NCBI GenBank assembly: GCA_944392775.1
Contig: CALXXV010000002.1
Location: 1-43,495, forward strand
Source of the DNA: an uncultured Alphaproteobacteria bacterium
GTDB lineage: Bacteria; Pseudomonadota; Alphaproteobacteria; Rs-D84
Length of the DNA: 43,495 nt
Direction of reading: 5' to 3'
A program made the translations under genes and the position numbers. The notes under the pieces are model-generated. The model saw only the letters and a list, made by a program, of their open reading frames with translations. It ran no database searches and was not told the DNA's origin. Shown here in pieces: positions 33,101 to 41,535 of this stretch. Numbering within the stretch: the stretch's first letter is position 1; each line of letters opens with the position of its first letter.

Positions 33101-35199
33101 CTTTTGTTTCACAAGCTGGAGGAACAACTGTTTTTGAAGGGCAGAATCTTATTGCAAATGGAGATTTTTCTATAGCAAATACTTTATATCAAAATTATTC
33201 TGGTACTTTGAATTCTGGTGAGGCAAATATAAATTCAGAAAAATATATTATAACAGCCTCTAATTTTTCTGTTGCAGGGATAAACCAAGAAACCGGGAAT
33301 TTGATTATAAATTCTAGTGATGTGACAATTGATGGAAATATAAATGCCGATAATATAGAATTCTTTGCAAATCCGAAAGAAAATTGGATGAATGTAAAGG
33401 TTGCAGGTAGTATTTCTGGTGGTGCAAATTTTATCGGTCTTGAACAAATGGTTGTTGGTGGAAATTATGTGTTTGATAACAATAGTTTGTTAAATGTGGC
33501 TATTTTGCCGACATCTTCGATATCTAGTGATTATTGGGCTTCTGTAAGTTTAAACGAAGATAATTCTTTTGGGGCAATAACAAATGCAGAAGGTGGAAAT
33601 GCTTTGATTTCTGTTGGTGGGAATTTTATTTCTGATGTTACAGGTTTTGGTAATCCTTCTGATAATTCCAAATTGCAAGAAGGGCAAATAGGAATAAGTT
33701 TGTTTGATATTGTTGACCAAGGTACAGCAATATGGTTAGTGCATTCTGATAAAGGAATTGTAGAATTAAATGATAAAATACGTAATTTAAATGTGAATTT
33801 CTGTAATGCAGATGGAACCATATGTTTTGATTATCTTAGTGCGTTAGATGCATATAATGGTTCTAATGGTGAAAATTTGCCAGCATATTTGTCTTTACGA
33901 GATACAGATAACGATGGAGTCGCAGATAGTATTTATGTCGTTTTTGATCCTCAATTTGGGGGACCTGTTGAAATATTTAAATTGCAACCGGTCGTTAATA
34001 GAGTTGCCTCACATACAAACGGAGAATTTGTTTCTGCAGGAGCTATTGATAATTTAATATCATCACAATTGGCAAATACAGGGTTCTTTAATAAAAACCC
34101 AATAGAAGCTATTCCTGTCATATTCAATGGAACAAACTTAGAAATTATGGCCCAAGAATTATACGATAGAATGGAGTATTATAATTTAAACCGTGACGGA
34201 AGTACTTTGGCTCGTTTTAGTAGATTGTTTCAACCACGTGAACTGGAACAAATTGCCGGCGCAATATCTTTAAATGAGCATACGAATTTCCGTTCTTTTG
34301 AAGATCGTATGTTCGATGAGTTTATTTGGAATCGTAATCGTAGTTTGAAAAAAGCATGGTTAGATTTTGATATAGGTTTATTTAGTCAGAATGCATCTGA
34401 TGATAAAAGAATAAACGGTAATCGTTTTAATCTTTCTGGTGGTTTTGATTGGCAACATTCAGAAACTATGATTTTGGGGTTGACTGGAAGAATTTCTAAT
34501 ACTTATGGTAATAATTCTGATTTTGTGGATTTAAGTTATGCGGGGAATACTGTTTCTGGATTTGTTGATTTAAGTGTATCTGATGTAAATTTTGGTGTTG
34601 GAGGATATTTAATAAAAATACTTGGTGAAAAAACTAGACTTTATGGAAATGCTTTCATAGATTTACATCTTTTTGACGTTACCCGTGATCAAACTTTTGT
34701 TGCACCAATTGAAGGAAATGGAACAGCCTTTAGTTTGATAAGTGAGTGGGGGCTATTACATGATTGGTTAAACCAATATATTGTCGGTAATATGTATGCT
34801 CGTGTCGGATATAATTTTGGTTTGTCTGCAAATGAAACGGCAGGAGGACAAGATTATATGGATTTCGAATCTGATGGGTATTTAATATTTACACCGGGAT
34901 ATTCTTTGATTGCACAGAAAAGAATTTATCCATCTGTATGGTTCCAAATTAGACCTTATGCATCGATTGGTATGGAATATGATGTGTTAGGGGCACCAGA
35001 TTTTATAAAATATAAATTTGCTTTATCAAATTCTTATACTAAGTACGATATAAATATAGATCCGTTGTGGGCTAATATAGGTGCAGGGATAGAGTTTTTG
35101 TCAGCAACAGGAATACAGGTTGGTTTAGATTACCGTTATCAGTACAACCAAGATATTCAGTTACATAATATAAAAATTTCTGGTTCGTATAGATTTTAA
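30181..35199 (+). CDS. Large autotransporter (type Va) surface protein
   Basis: The 1672-aa protein has a signal peptide ending ANA|ATAII near residue 19. A passenger of about 1200 residues consists of imperfect beta-helix rungs rich in N, G, S, T, I and V (for example ISNNNGTLNVLAPTSADGII, FNNAGNVVLNSMNGISLG). A calcium-type loop DTDNDGVADSIYV lies near residue 1241. The C-terminal autotransporter barrel spans about 1390-1672 (KKAWLDFDIGLF to KISGSYRF), with the expected terminal Phe. Likely roles are adhesion or surface coating. Passenger codons include G-runs: G7 near 31111, G6 near 31705 and an in-frame G9 at 32784-32792. The spacing before the ATG shows AGAAGAAAA as a weak ribosome-binding site. 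Confidence 0.93.
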   Translation: MKESLFFCALSVFPIAANAATAIIPSNNFGYDAGSTGLNVNEMYIGYPIPSPTVDDNFYAGPTIDAENFTIYSEAPVIVQDLLSIASNYSLTITVDQQSGTSSPIDMTFNYIEALGALTLSNAASININGSVDVADDLTINAENMTSGTINSTGGNTNISISGALDLNQFTNKSDGSVSIKAGSFSSADGIQNMTGGGNVSILLGGNLSSSGNIENSGSSMEIGRLAQGDVVNISLTNGATMKNDSNSGTITINADSLNISGGASNAASFINSGNLYVTISGETNLAYGFDLSNMQNENVFHLDTGTLVLGGANDDVWTQISANNLNDFFLAVRQGELNLNNVINGENNSNANMNIIAETIAASSVTNNGDSLTLNATTDTEGEGINISSVVSNTNGLMDIISNSDLTIGSVGNVGGVSNSGTMNLQADTINITSISNNNGTLNVLAPTSADGIITVNGNVTNFGGTLSIEAKDISILGVMTNASGTTNITGSDTAGSDLVINAISVSGGTLNLNSLIGGITVNNSLSVSGGSLNVGESITSLTVVNNSISIDGNVTFSNDAAIGDGNVNVFADNTQGFTMTAENGAITIGGSISVSDISVARNGTFVADTILVSQDVSSSGMGKLTFGNDASQQITVSGNVSANNGGTIEFFTDDINVGALTGNGNFIVHGSQITADNGGIDIDNGIWFDGTSPKIGMVVNGTDELTLKTDNNAIEIAGGISISNGNTLNLDSATSTLVSGIVNNFGVLNVDSDTGVTVYNSLTNNGTLVINGQSITLADVTNKASASFASSGNIVLEDVSNSSDLDISGAEISAGVFSTLRGTTDINASTSFSADFLNVNDGGIININTEDIVISNSVHLVGSMVQGGGTGALNLIGNNFTLSAESLSVIGDVSLLGGTADYVINNQINITGDVDVVAGAVANINANNFVAQNFNNAGNVVLNSMNGISLGTVSNNGSLVFNSGMDAITVDSFVSQAGGTTVFEGQNLIANGDFSIANTLYQNYSGTLNSGEANINSEKYIITASNFSVAGINQETGNLIINSSDVTIDGNINADNIEFFANPKENWMNVKVAGSISGGANFIGLEQMVVGGNYVFDNNSLLNVAILPTSSISSDYWASVSLNEDNSFGAITNAEGGNALISVGGNFISDVTGFGNPSDNSKLQEGQIGISLFDIVDQGTAIWLVHSDKGIVELNDKIRNLNVNFCNADGTICFDYLSALDAYNGSNGENLPAYLSLRDTDNDGVADSIYVVFDPQFGGPVEIFKLQPVVNRVASHTNGEFVSAGAIDNLISSQLANTGFFNKNPIEAIPVIFNGTNLEIMAQELYDRMEYYNLNRDGSTLARFSRLFQPRELEQIAGAISLNEHTNFRSFEDRMFDEFIWNRNRSLKKAWLDFDIGLFSQNASDDKRINGNRFNLSGGFDWQHSETMILGLTGRISNTYGNNSDFVDLSYAGNTVSGFVDLSVSDVNFGVGGYLIKILGEKTRLYGNAFIDLHLFDVTRDQTFVAPIEGNGTAFSLISEWGLLHDWLNQYIVGNMYARVGYNFGLSANETAGGQDYMDFESDGYLIFTPGYSLIAQKRIYPSVWFQIRPYASIGMEYDVLGAPDFIKYKFALSNSYTKYDINIDPLWANIGAGIEFLSATGIQVGLDYRYQYNQDIQLHNIKISGSYRF
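32784..32792 (+). repeat. G9 homopolymer inside the autotransporter
   Basis: Nine consecutive G residues encode Gly-Gly-Gly near residue 869. In this AT-rich window such a run is striking. Loss or gain of one G would frameshift the gene, as in known contingency loci. Confidence 0.9.
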
Positions 35200-35300
35200 T
35201 ATAGGACATAAATAACTTATTGGCTTTTACTTTATATATAATTTGATAATTTGGAATACGAAATTTCTTTTGAAAAAAAATATATGGAATAAATAGTATT

Positions 35301-36281
35301 TTAATAGCTACAAATTCCGTCTTCAATTTTAAATTCCCCGGATTCATCACTTCCAATAGCGCCTTCTTTGAAATAGCAATTTTCTTTTGCCGTATTGTTA
35401 CCAATATCAGAAGTCAAACTATTAACACTTAATTCAGAAGAATATGGACAAGGATAGCATTCACAATCAATGTTGTTTTCTATATCAGAATTCGGGCAAA
35501 TGGGGAATCCTTTATCATAATATATGCCTTTAGGTGTTCCATAATATCCGCTGTTACAACTGAATTGTCTGGTGCCGAAAGAGTAATATTTATTATTCGT
35601 TTTATCTTTATATTCTGCTGTATACCGATATACAACTCCCGTATAAATGTTGTTCCAACTTGTTGCAGATACGCATGATGTTTGATTTATTAGACATTCT
35701 GGGATTTTTTCATAAGTATTTTCGCAATGTGTTATGGTTGCTTTTTGACATATTGCTTCTGGGGATGGGTATGTTAAATTATTATCCCAGTTTTTAGAGT
35801 AGGAGTCTTTTATACCCCAAGAAATCAATGACCATTTAGCTATAGATTTAAGTTTGTTTATATCAAAATCTTGTGGATATTCACCATTTTTTGCAATTCC
35901 TGCTTCTATTGCTTTATTCTTTAACTCTTCTACAAGCGAGTTTATATAACGATCAATAATAGCACAAACTTCTTCATTTAATTCGTCGTTTGGATCTGTA
36001 TATAAGCCAGTTGAACAAACTTCGTCATATCTTAATGCGTATGCTGGTGTAATTTGTACCCCTTCGTATGTCGGGCTTGTTGGTATAATTTGCATCATTT
36101 CGTTTGCTATTATGACGCAGCAAGGACAATTGGATTTAGGATCTGAATCTGGCGTGTCCCCATCGTATGTACAACCATTACTATTCCAATCAGCAAAGCT
36201 GAGAGATGTGTCTGCGTATAATGTCCCATTAAAACATAGAATATTTATAAAAGTAAAAATAATAAAAGGTAATACTTTCAT
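35301..36281 (-). CDS. Secreted Cys-rich protein, paralogue A
   Basis: The 326-aa protein has a signal peptide (GTLYA|DTSL near residue 24). Conserved blocks shared with the gene at 36996-37892 are SFADWNSNGC, a CPCCVIIANEMMQI motif, AICQ, CVSATSW, YRYTAEYKD and YYSFGTRQFSCNSGYYG. The C-terminal part adds CECYPCPYSS and a final Cys. The CxxGYYG block followed by CxxCP recurs, from memory, in other surface proteins of gut alphaproteobacteria. Disulfide-bonded secreted protein; function unknown. Divergent from paralogue B, with ssb between them. Confidence 0.82.
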   Translation of the reverse strand: MKVLPFIIFTFINILCFNGTLYADTSLSFADWNSNGCTYDGDTPDSDPKSNCPCCVIIANEMMQIIPTSPTYEGVQITPAYALRYDEVCSTGLYTDPNDELNEEVCAIIDRYINSLVEELKNKAIEAGIAKNGEYPQDFDINKLKSIAKWSLISWGIKDSYSKNWDNNLTYPSPEAICQKATITHCENTYEKIPECLINQTSCVSATSWNNIYTGVVYRYTAEYKDKTNNKYYSFGTRQFSCNSGYYGTPKGIYYDKGFPICPNSDIENNIDCECYPCPYSSELSVNSLTSDIGNNTAKENCYFKEGAIGSDESGEFKIEDGICSY

Positions 36282-36378
36282 ATATGTCTCGTGAATTTAT
36301 TAAAAGGCTTTTATTGTTATTATAAATTAAATTTTAATATATTTCACAACCTAAGACAACAATTAAAAGTTTTTATAT

Positions 36379-36404
36379 AAAAAAACCTCTTAAAAGAGGT
36401 TTTT
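36379..36404 (-). terminator. ssb terminator
   Basis: Stem AAAACCTCT/AGAGGTTTT with loop TTTA, followed on the minus strand by a T7 tract. Confidence 0.8.
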
Positions 36405-36408
36405 GTTT

Positions 36409-36861
36409 TTAAAATGGGATATCATCACCTATATCAGATACAGATATTTCTTCGTGTTGTTGAGGTGACGTGTTCAAATCGCCAGACATTGAAGAGTTAT
36501 CTAAATTTTTTGCCCCGCTTAGAATTATCATTTGACCCGCAAAAGGGTTCAATATAACTTCTGTTGTGTAAACGTCCACCCCCTGCTGATTTTGCCATTT
36601 ACGTGTGCGTAGAGAACCTTCTAAGTAAAGTTTTGTTCCTTTTTGTAGCATTCTCTCTGCAACTTCCACTAGATTAGGGTTAAATATAACTACACGATGC
36701 CATTCGGTTTGTTCTTTTTGTTCGCCAGATTGACGATCACGCCATCTATCTGATGTTGCCAAAGAAAAACTGACGACTTTTTGCCCGCTTTGCATTGTGC
36801 GAACCTGTGGTTCTTGACCTACGTTACCGACTAGTATGACTTTATTTATGCTGCCTGCCAT
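36409..36861 (-). CDS. ssb: Single-stranded DNA-binding protein
   Basis: SSB coats single-stranded DNA in replication, repair and recombination as a tetramer. The 150-aa protein has the OB-fold (SINKVILVGNVGQEPQVRTM, SFSLATSDRW, EWHRVVIFN, KGTKLYLEGSLRTRKWQ), a short linker and the acidic interaction tip DIGDDIPF. It is somewhat shorter than the E. coli protein because the linker is short. AAGGAAGCG lies just upstream of the start. It sits alone between two unrelated secreted paralogues. Confidence 0.97.
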   Translation of the reverse strand: MAGSINKVILVGNVGQEPQVRTMQSGQKVVSFSLATSDRWRDRQSGEQKEQTEWHRVVIFNPNLVEVAERMLQKGTKLYLEGSLRTRKWQNQQGVDVYTTEVILNPFAGQMIILSGAKNLDNSSMSGDLNTSPQQHEEISVSDIGDDIPF

Positions 36862-36995
36862 TATCGCTTCCTTTGTTGTTTATTGTAATAATAATTTGAG
36901 CAGTAAAATTTTTAAAAAGCAAGTAAAAACATATTTTTTCTTTTTTTATCATGTAATATAGTATATAATAAAAGAAATTATTTTAAGGTTGATTT

Positions 36996-37892
36996 ATGCG
37001 ATTGTTTAATCGTTTTGTTGCATTTGTTGCGATATTTGGATGTGTTTATAATTTAAACACAATGGTGTACGCGTATAGTTTTGATGATTGGGAAAATTAC
37101 GGATGTAATGTAAATACAGAATTTGATGATACATGTGTTTGTTGCAGCATTGTTGTAGATGAGTTATTAAGAATAATAGAAGATGAGATGTATAGCGGTT
37201 ATCCTAATATGTATGCCGCAAAAAGTCCTGATTTTTGGGAATCTGAAGAAGGCATTGATTTGATTGATACTTTTTGGAACGAATTATTTGCGCTTGCCGG
37301 AACAAATAGTAATGTAAATGCTACTAAATTGAGTCAATTATTTCGTGATGATAGAGCGGCTTTGATAAAATATGCCGGTATTGTTATGGGACTTAAATAT
37401 GAATCTGGTGGTAGTTTATCAAATGGTATACAGATCGCGCCAGCAGATGCAATTTGTCAGGTGGCGGGAAATAATTCTTGGTGTGCGTATGCTTATAACG
37501 ATGTTTCTGCTTGTGCTATAAATGATAAAGATTGTGTTTCTGCGACTATATGGGAAGATTGGGATGGAAACTATGTGTATCGGTATATTGCAGAATATAA
37601 AAAGGGTAATACATATTATTCATTCGGAACAACTCAATATGGTTGTACATCTGGTTTTTACGGTCAGCCAACCGTAAGTTATTTAGAGGGTGATTATTAT
37701 CCGATTGTTTCTGGTAGAAAGGTGTGTCCAGTAAAGGAAAGTCCTTCAACAGGAAAAAGTGTTGCTTTTTCTGAAGAAGGTAGTTTATATATAACAGAGT
37801 GTTATTTAACGCCTTTGCCTGGGGAGGGGCTTTATCATGATACTGCAGGGGATTTTAAAATCGTTGGTGGAAATTGCTTTTATACAGAATAA
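36996..37892 (+). CDS. Secreted Cys-rich protein, paralogue B
   Basis: The 298-aa protein has a signal peptide (MVYA|YSFDD near residue 27). It aligns with the gene at 35301-36281 over nearly its whole length: SFDDWENYGC, CVCCSIVVDELLRI, AICQVA, CAINDKDCVSATIW, YRYIAEYKKG and YYSFGTTQYGCTSGFYG. It lacks the CECYPCP insertion of paralogue A. AAGGTTG precedes the ATG, and TATAAT lies at about 36964. The conserved CxCC motif next to an E(M/L)xxI helix is the strongest family mark. Function unknown. Confidence 0.82.
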   Translation: MRLFNRFVAFVAIFGCVYNLNTMVYAYSFDDWENYGCNVNTEFDDTCVCCSIVVDELLRIIEDEMYSGYPNMYAAKSPDFWESEEGIDLIDTFWNELFALAGTNSNVNATKLSQLFRDDRAALIKYAGIVMGLKYESGGSLSNGIQIAPADAICQVAGNNSWCAYAYNDVSACAINDKDCVSATIWEDWDGNYVYRYIAEYKKGNTYYSFGTTQYGCTSGFYGQPTVSYLEGDYYPIVSGRKVCPVKESPSTGKSVAFSEEGSLYITECYLTPLPGEGLYHDTAGDFKIVGGNCFYTE

Positions 37893-37934
37893 GCTTATAA
37901 TATATTAATATAGCCGTTTGAAAAAATCTATTTG

Positions 37935-37963
37935 TTGACTTTTTGACAAAAAAAGTGTAAAAT
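37935..37963 (+). promoter_or_regulatory. rho promoter (two overlapping options)
   Basis: TTGACT (37935-37940), 17 nt, TAAAAT (37958-37963). A second set, TTGACA (37943-37948), 17 nt, TTTTAT (37966-37971), overlaps it. The leader is about 65 nt. Confidence 0.6.
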
Positions 37964-38030
37964 AATTTTATACTTATCAAATATAATAAGGTTCGAAGTC
38001 TCGTAACCAATTTCCAGAAAAGGATTTTTT

Positions 38031-39299
38031 ATGCATATAAATGAGTTAAAGGCAAAATCGCCACAACAACTGTTAAAAATGGCGGAAGACATGGGAATTG
38101 AAAATCCTGCACAATTAAATGTTCAACAGTTACGTTTTGCAGTAATGCGTGTTTTTGCGGCCGATAAAAAAATAACATTAATAGGAGACGGGGTTCTTGA
38201 AAGAATGCAGGATGGTTTCGGTTTTTTGCGTGCCCCAGAAAGTAACTATTTGGCAGGTCCGGATGATTTGTATGTGTCGCCGACATTGATAAAAAAATAC
38301 GGCTTGAAAACAGGTGACTATGTTGAAGGACAGATTCAGGCACCACAAAATGAATCAGAACGTTATTTTGCTTTGGAAACGATAGAACGTGTGAATGGTG
38401 GAGATCCAGAAAAACTGCGACATCGTGTTTCTTTTGACGATATGACGCCTTTGTATCCAGATGAAATGTTAAAAATGGAAGTTGAAAATGATAAGGATAA
38501 GGGGCGTAGCTTATCTGCAAGGGTAATAGATTTGATTTCTCCAACTGGGAAAGGGCAGCGTAGTCTTATTGTCGCGCCACCTCGTACTGGAAAAACAGTT
38601 ATGTTACAAAATATTGCTCATTCAATTGCGACGAATTATCCGGATGTTAAATTGATAGTTCTTCTTATTGATGAGCGCCCAGAAGAAGTTACTGATATGC
38701 AACGCAGTGTAAAGGGAGAAGTTATATCTTCTACGTTTGATGAACCAGCTGCAAGGCATATACAAGTAGCAGAAATGGTTATTGAAAAAGCAAAACGTTT
38801 AGTCGAAGCAGGGCAAGATGTTGTGATATTGTTAGACTCTATTACGCGTCTTGGGCGTGCCTATAATACTGTTGTCCCAAGTAGCGGTAAAGTTTTAACA
38901 GGTGGTGTCGATGCGTATGCATTACAAAGACCGAAACGTTTCTTTGGTGCGGCTCGTAATATAGAAGGTGGCGGTTCGCTGACTATTATAGCGACGGCGT
39001 TAGTTGATACGGGTTCTAAAATGGACGAAGTTATTTTTGAAGAGTTTAAGGGTACCGGCAACAGTGAAATTATTTTAGATAGAAAATTATCTGATAAACG
39101 TGTATATCCGGCTATTGATATAACGAAATCTGGTACGCGTAAAGAAGACTTGTTGGTTGGCAAAGATACTTTATCAAAAATGTATGTTTTACGTAGAATA
39201 ATAAATCCTATGGGAACGTTGGAGGCGATGGAGTTTTTGTTGGATAAGTTGCGTTTAACCAAAACTAATGAAGATTTCTTTAATTCTATGAATCAGTAA
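38031..39299 (+). CDS. rho: Transcription termination factor Rho
   Basis: Rho is a hexameric RNA-dependent ATPase that ends many transcripts. The 422-aa protein has the N-terminal helical domain ([20 protein letters not shown]), the primary RNA-binding cold-shock fold ([20 protein letters not shown]), Walker [10 protein letters not shown], Walker [17 protein letters not shown], the Q- and R-loops ([15 protein letters not shown], the [18 protein letters not shown] region) and the C-terminal [20 protein letters not shown]. It has the usual length and no insertion. AAAAGGA precedes the ATG. Confidence 0.98.
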   Translation: MHINELKAKSPQQLLKMAEDMGIENPAQLNVQQLRFAVMRVFAADKKITLIGDGVLERMQDGFGFLRAPESNYLAGPDDLYVSPTLIKKYGLKTGDYVEGQIQAPQNESERYFALETIERVNGGDPEKLRHRVSFDDMTPLYPDEMLKMEVENDKDKGRSLSARVIDLISPTGKGQRSLIVAPPRTGKTVMLQNIAHSIATNYPDVKLIVLLIDERPEEVTDMQRSVKGEVISSTFDEPAARHIQVAEMVIEKAKRLVEAGQDVVILLDSITRLGRAYNTVVPSSGKVLTGGVDAYALQRPKRFFGAARNIEGGGSLTIIATALVDTGSKMDEVIFEEFKGTGNSEIILDRKLSDKRVYPAIDITKSGTRKEDLLVGKDTLSKMYVLRRIINPMGTLEAMEFLLDKLRLTKTNEDFFNSMNQ

Positions 39300-39314
39300 T
39301 TGTTTTTTGGTATA

Positions 39315-39340
39315 GAGCCTCGCTAGGAGGCTCTTTTTTT
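39315..39340 (+). terminator. rho-gene terminator
   Basis: Stem GAGCCTC/GAGGCTC with loop GCTAG, then T7. Confidence 0.9.
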
Positions 39341-39357
39341 ATAAATAGGAGAAATAA

Positions 39358-39597
39358 ATGTATAAATTATATTTATGCATTTTTTTATTTACGATATTTT
39401 TAAGTGCTTATTTTATCGGTATTAGGCAAGGGAAATCGCAATGTAAAGAAGATTTCGCAATGACGTTTAGTCAGAAAATTCTACAAAAACAAGCTGAAAA
39501 AGTAGAAAAAATAGGGGAAATAAATGCAAAGGTTTTTCATACTGGCGTTAACGATATTCGTGACATCTTGCGCCAGAAATACACAATTGCTGAATGA
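39358..39597 (+). CDS. Inner-membrane spanin-like protein (Rz-like)
   Basis: The 79-aa protein has one N-terminal transmembrane helix (about residues 2-22) and then a charged, heptad-like helix (KILQKQAEKVEKIGEINAKV) that would lie in the periplasm. This is the topology of phage i-spanins (Rz). A second gene, with its own ribosome-binding site, starts inside it in another frame and encodes a small lipoprotein, the Rz1 arrangement. The site TAGGAGAAATAA before this ATG is nearly identical to TAGGGGAAATAA before the nested gene. No holin or endolysin lies nearby, so it may be a phage remnant or a domesticated pair. Confidence 0.7.
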   Translation: MYKLYLCIFLFTIFLSAYFIGIRQGKSQCKEDFAMTFSQKILQKQAEKVEKIGEINAKVFHTGVNDIRDILRQKYTIAE

Positions 39598-39718
39598 TAA
39601 TAATCAGTTAAAAATAGAGTGCGTGCCAATATATGGTCATGAAAATGATTGGAAAGTAATCAGCGATGATTTGGCACGAAATATTTATCGGCATAATTTA
39701 TATTGTGAAAATATTTGA
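39524..39718 (+). CDS. Small lipoprotein nested in the Rz-like gene (Rz1-like)
   Basis: The 64-aa protein has a lipoprotein signal, MQRFFILALTIFVTSC, with lipobox VTSC (Cys16). The mature part is about 48 residues (ARNTQLLNDNNQLKIECVPI and a polar tail ending YCENI). It starts 166 nt inside the preceding gene in a different frame and extends 121 nt beyond it, with AGGGG 7 nt upstream. o-Spanins are short outer-membrane lipoproteins coded exactly like this. Unlike lambda Rz1 it is not Pro-rich, so sequence homology is not shown; the case rests on architecture and topology. Confidence 0.68.
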   Translation: MQRFFILALTIFVTSCARNTQLLNDNNQLKIECVPIYGHENDWKVISDDLARNIYRHNLYCENI

Positions 39719-39754
39719 CAAAAATATTTTTGTCGTATAAGTTTATATGTCGAT

Positions 39755-40693
39755 ATGAAAAAAAATAAAAATCAAGATATTTTTTCCCCAGAAAATATTA
39801 AATGTAAGCATGTTTCGCTTACTCATTGGTTGCGTCGTGAATTTGTTCCTAGACCGGCAATGATAAAAAATACCATAAAAAAATGTGTTGTTGCAGAATA
39901 TATTGGTTCGTTACCAAAAGAATTGCGTGATAGAAAAAGAAAAGAACAATTATCTGATTATACAAGATTTTTTGTAAAAATCATAAATCGTTTTTTGAAA
40001 GAAAATTTTTATGATTTATTATATTCAAAAGAAGATATTTATTATAATTTTAAAGAAATGGGCAGACTTTTTTATACAGATTGTTTTTTAGAAATAAAAG
40101 GAAGTCGTTCTAAAAATTCTAGACGTGGTGGCTTTGGGTTCGTTGGAAAATTATCTTTTCCTGAATTGAAAACGGCATATGCCCTTAAAATATTTTATGA
40201 GGATATGGAAGTAGCACGACATGGGGCTTTTTATGAGGTTGCAACAGCATTTAATGCTGGTAAAGCAGAACCCAAGAGTAATAATAAAGTACATTTGGCA
40301 TCTTTTTCAAAATTTCCTTATATGTTGTCAGATTGGGCAGGAGAAGAAACACCAATATATTTAAATGAAAATAAATATAAAATTTTTGATATGAAGCCTA
40401 TAGAAATAGTTGCTAGAAATTTTCGTTGCGGTAAAAGAATAGATTTTGGTGATACTTATAGAACGGCTTATGGGGCTGCGTCTTATAGGGTAAGAAAAAT
40501 GTTTAGAAAAATAGTTTTTGCATCGGAAAATGAATATACAGATGAATTAAATAAAATATTTTATAGTAATTATAATTATTTAGATAAAAAAGTCTTAAAA
40601 GAAGCGGCTTGGTTAGCTTTTTTGTATTGTTCATATAACTCTTCGTTATCAAATGTAGAAAAGTTTTTTCAAAATATAAATAACGAAAGATAA
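39755..40693 (+). CDS. Kinase-like protein of unknown role
   Basis: The 312-aa protein has no signal peptide. Residues 123-147 read like a kinase N-lobe: a glycine loop RRGGFGFVGKL followed by a strand with Lys145 in AYALKIFYED, and a possible helix-C Glu161 in GAFYEVATAF. KRIDFGDTYRTAYG (Asp230-Phe-Gly) resembles the DFG metal site with an activation segment. I see no HRD catalytic loop, so it may be a pseudokinase or a minimal kinase. The fold assignment is by eye. The start is SD-less and lies just after TTGACA...TATAAG (39716-39742). It is convergent with the ureohydrolase gene. Confidence 0.72.
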   Translation: MKKNKNQDIFSPENIKCKHVSLTHWLRREFVPRPAMIKNTIKKCVVAEYIGSLPKELRDRKRKEQLSDYTRFFVKIINRFLKENFYDLLYSKEDIYYNFKEMGRLFYTDCFLEIKGSRSKNSRRGGFGFVGKLSFPELKTAYALKIFYEDMEVARHGAFYEVATAFNAGKAEPKSNNKVHLASFSKFPYMLSDWAGEETPIYLNENKYKIFDMKPIEIVARNFRCGKRIDFGDTYRTAYGAASYRVRKMFRKIVFASENEYTDELNKIFYSNYNYLDKKVLKEAAWLAFLYCSYNSSLSNVEKFFQNINNER

Positions 40694-40704
40694 TTTTTTT
40701 TATT

Positions 40705-41535
40705 TTATAGAGTAATTTCTATTAACTGTTTTGCTATGTTTTCACCGCTTTTTTTGCCTTTTGGTGAATATTCTACAAATTCAAAACTTATAGCATCATC
40801 GAATTCTTTTAACAAATATTTGGCGGTATTTAAAGATATACCATTGGGTTCCGGAACAAGAACCTCATCAAATATGTCGGGATCTAATGCATCAAAATCA
40901 AAAGATATAACAAAAGGTTTTGCGCCTATTTTCGTGCGTATTTCTTTAATGGTTTCATCTAATTGTTGTTGTGTAGATATCTCAGATGGGGTGCGCATAA
41001 ATATATTATTTGTTTTTATGAAATGTATTTCTGCATTTTCATAAGATCTGGTTCCTAAATAAAATATATTTTCTGGTTTAAGTGCAGGGCTTTTTTTCTG
41101 TAATGATAGCCAACGTGAATCTCCTTCACCTAAAAGTGCGCGGACATTCGTACCATGTGGGGCGCCTGAAGCCTCAGATTTAGAACTTTGTGGTGTATGA
41201 ATGTCTAAATGAGCATCTATGTATATCAAACATAAATCTTCTTTTGTGTATTGGTCTGCAAGGGCCGCAAAGTGTCCAAAATTTACAGAATGATCACCGC
41301 CAATTAAAATATGTGATTCTTTAGGAGTGTTTGCGTATATTTTTTTCTGAATTTTATAATTTTCTCCAAATCTATCTTTTGCACATTCTTCAGCGTTAAA
41401 AGGATCTGCTGAAACAATTGACCAGTTTCTTTCTGGAAACAGTTTTTTTATAACAGACGGTGCTAATGCAGGTCCTTTGTCGACAATAACAGCGGTCGCA
41501 CCGCGACCGTATTCTATGCCAATCATAGATTTCAT
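40705..41535 (-). CDS. Arginase/agmatinase-family ureohydrolase
   Basis: The family hydrolyses guanidino compounds (arginine, agmatine and related) to urea, using two Mn ions. The 276-aa protein has all metal ligands: His82 in GGDHS, Asp107, His109 and Asp111 in IDAHLDIH, and Asp213 and Asp215 in SFDFDALDP. GAPHGTNVRALLG and FVEYSPKGKKSGENIA fit the arginase branch better than agmatinase, but the substrate cannot be settled by eye. It overlaps the upstream secreted-protein gene by four bases (ATGA) with TGGAG before the start, so the two form an operon, a strange pairing. Confidence 0.88.
   Translation of the reverse strand: MKSMIGIEYGRGATAVIVDKGPALAPSVIKKLFPERNWSIVSADPFNAEECAKDRFGENYKIQKKIYANTPKESHILIGGDHSVNFGHFAALADQYTKEDLCLIYIDAHLDIHTPQSSKSEASGAPHGTNVRALLGEGDSRWLSLQKKSPALKPENIFYLGTRSYENAEIHFIKTNNIFMRTPSEISTQQQLDETIKEIRTKIGAKPFVISFDFDALDPDIFDEVLVPEPNGISLNTAKYLLKEFDDAISFEFVEYSPKGKKSGENIAKQLIEITL

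Noticed and set aside
30500-33800. Possible CRISPR or other short-repeat array
   Set aside because: The repeats are degenerate protein-level beta-helix rungs in one frame, not identical DNA repeats with spacers.
38861-39262. 133-aa minus-strand open frame within rho
   Set aside because: It is fully opposite a strongly conserved gene and has no independent start signals.
39358-39718. Programmed frameshift joining the two spanin-like frames
   Set aside because: The second frame has its own strong ribosome-binding site, ATG and lipoprotein signal, so separate initiation explains it better.
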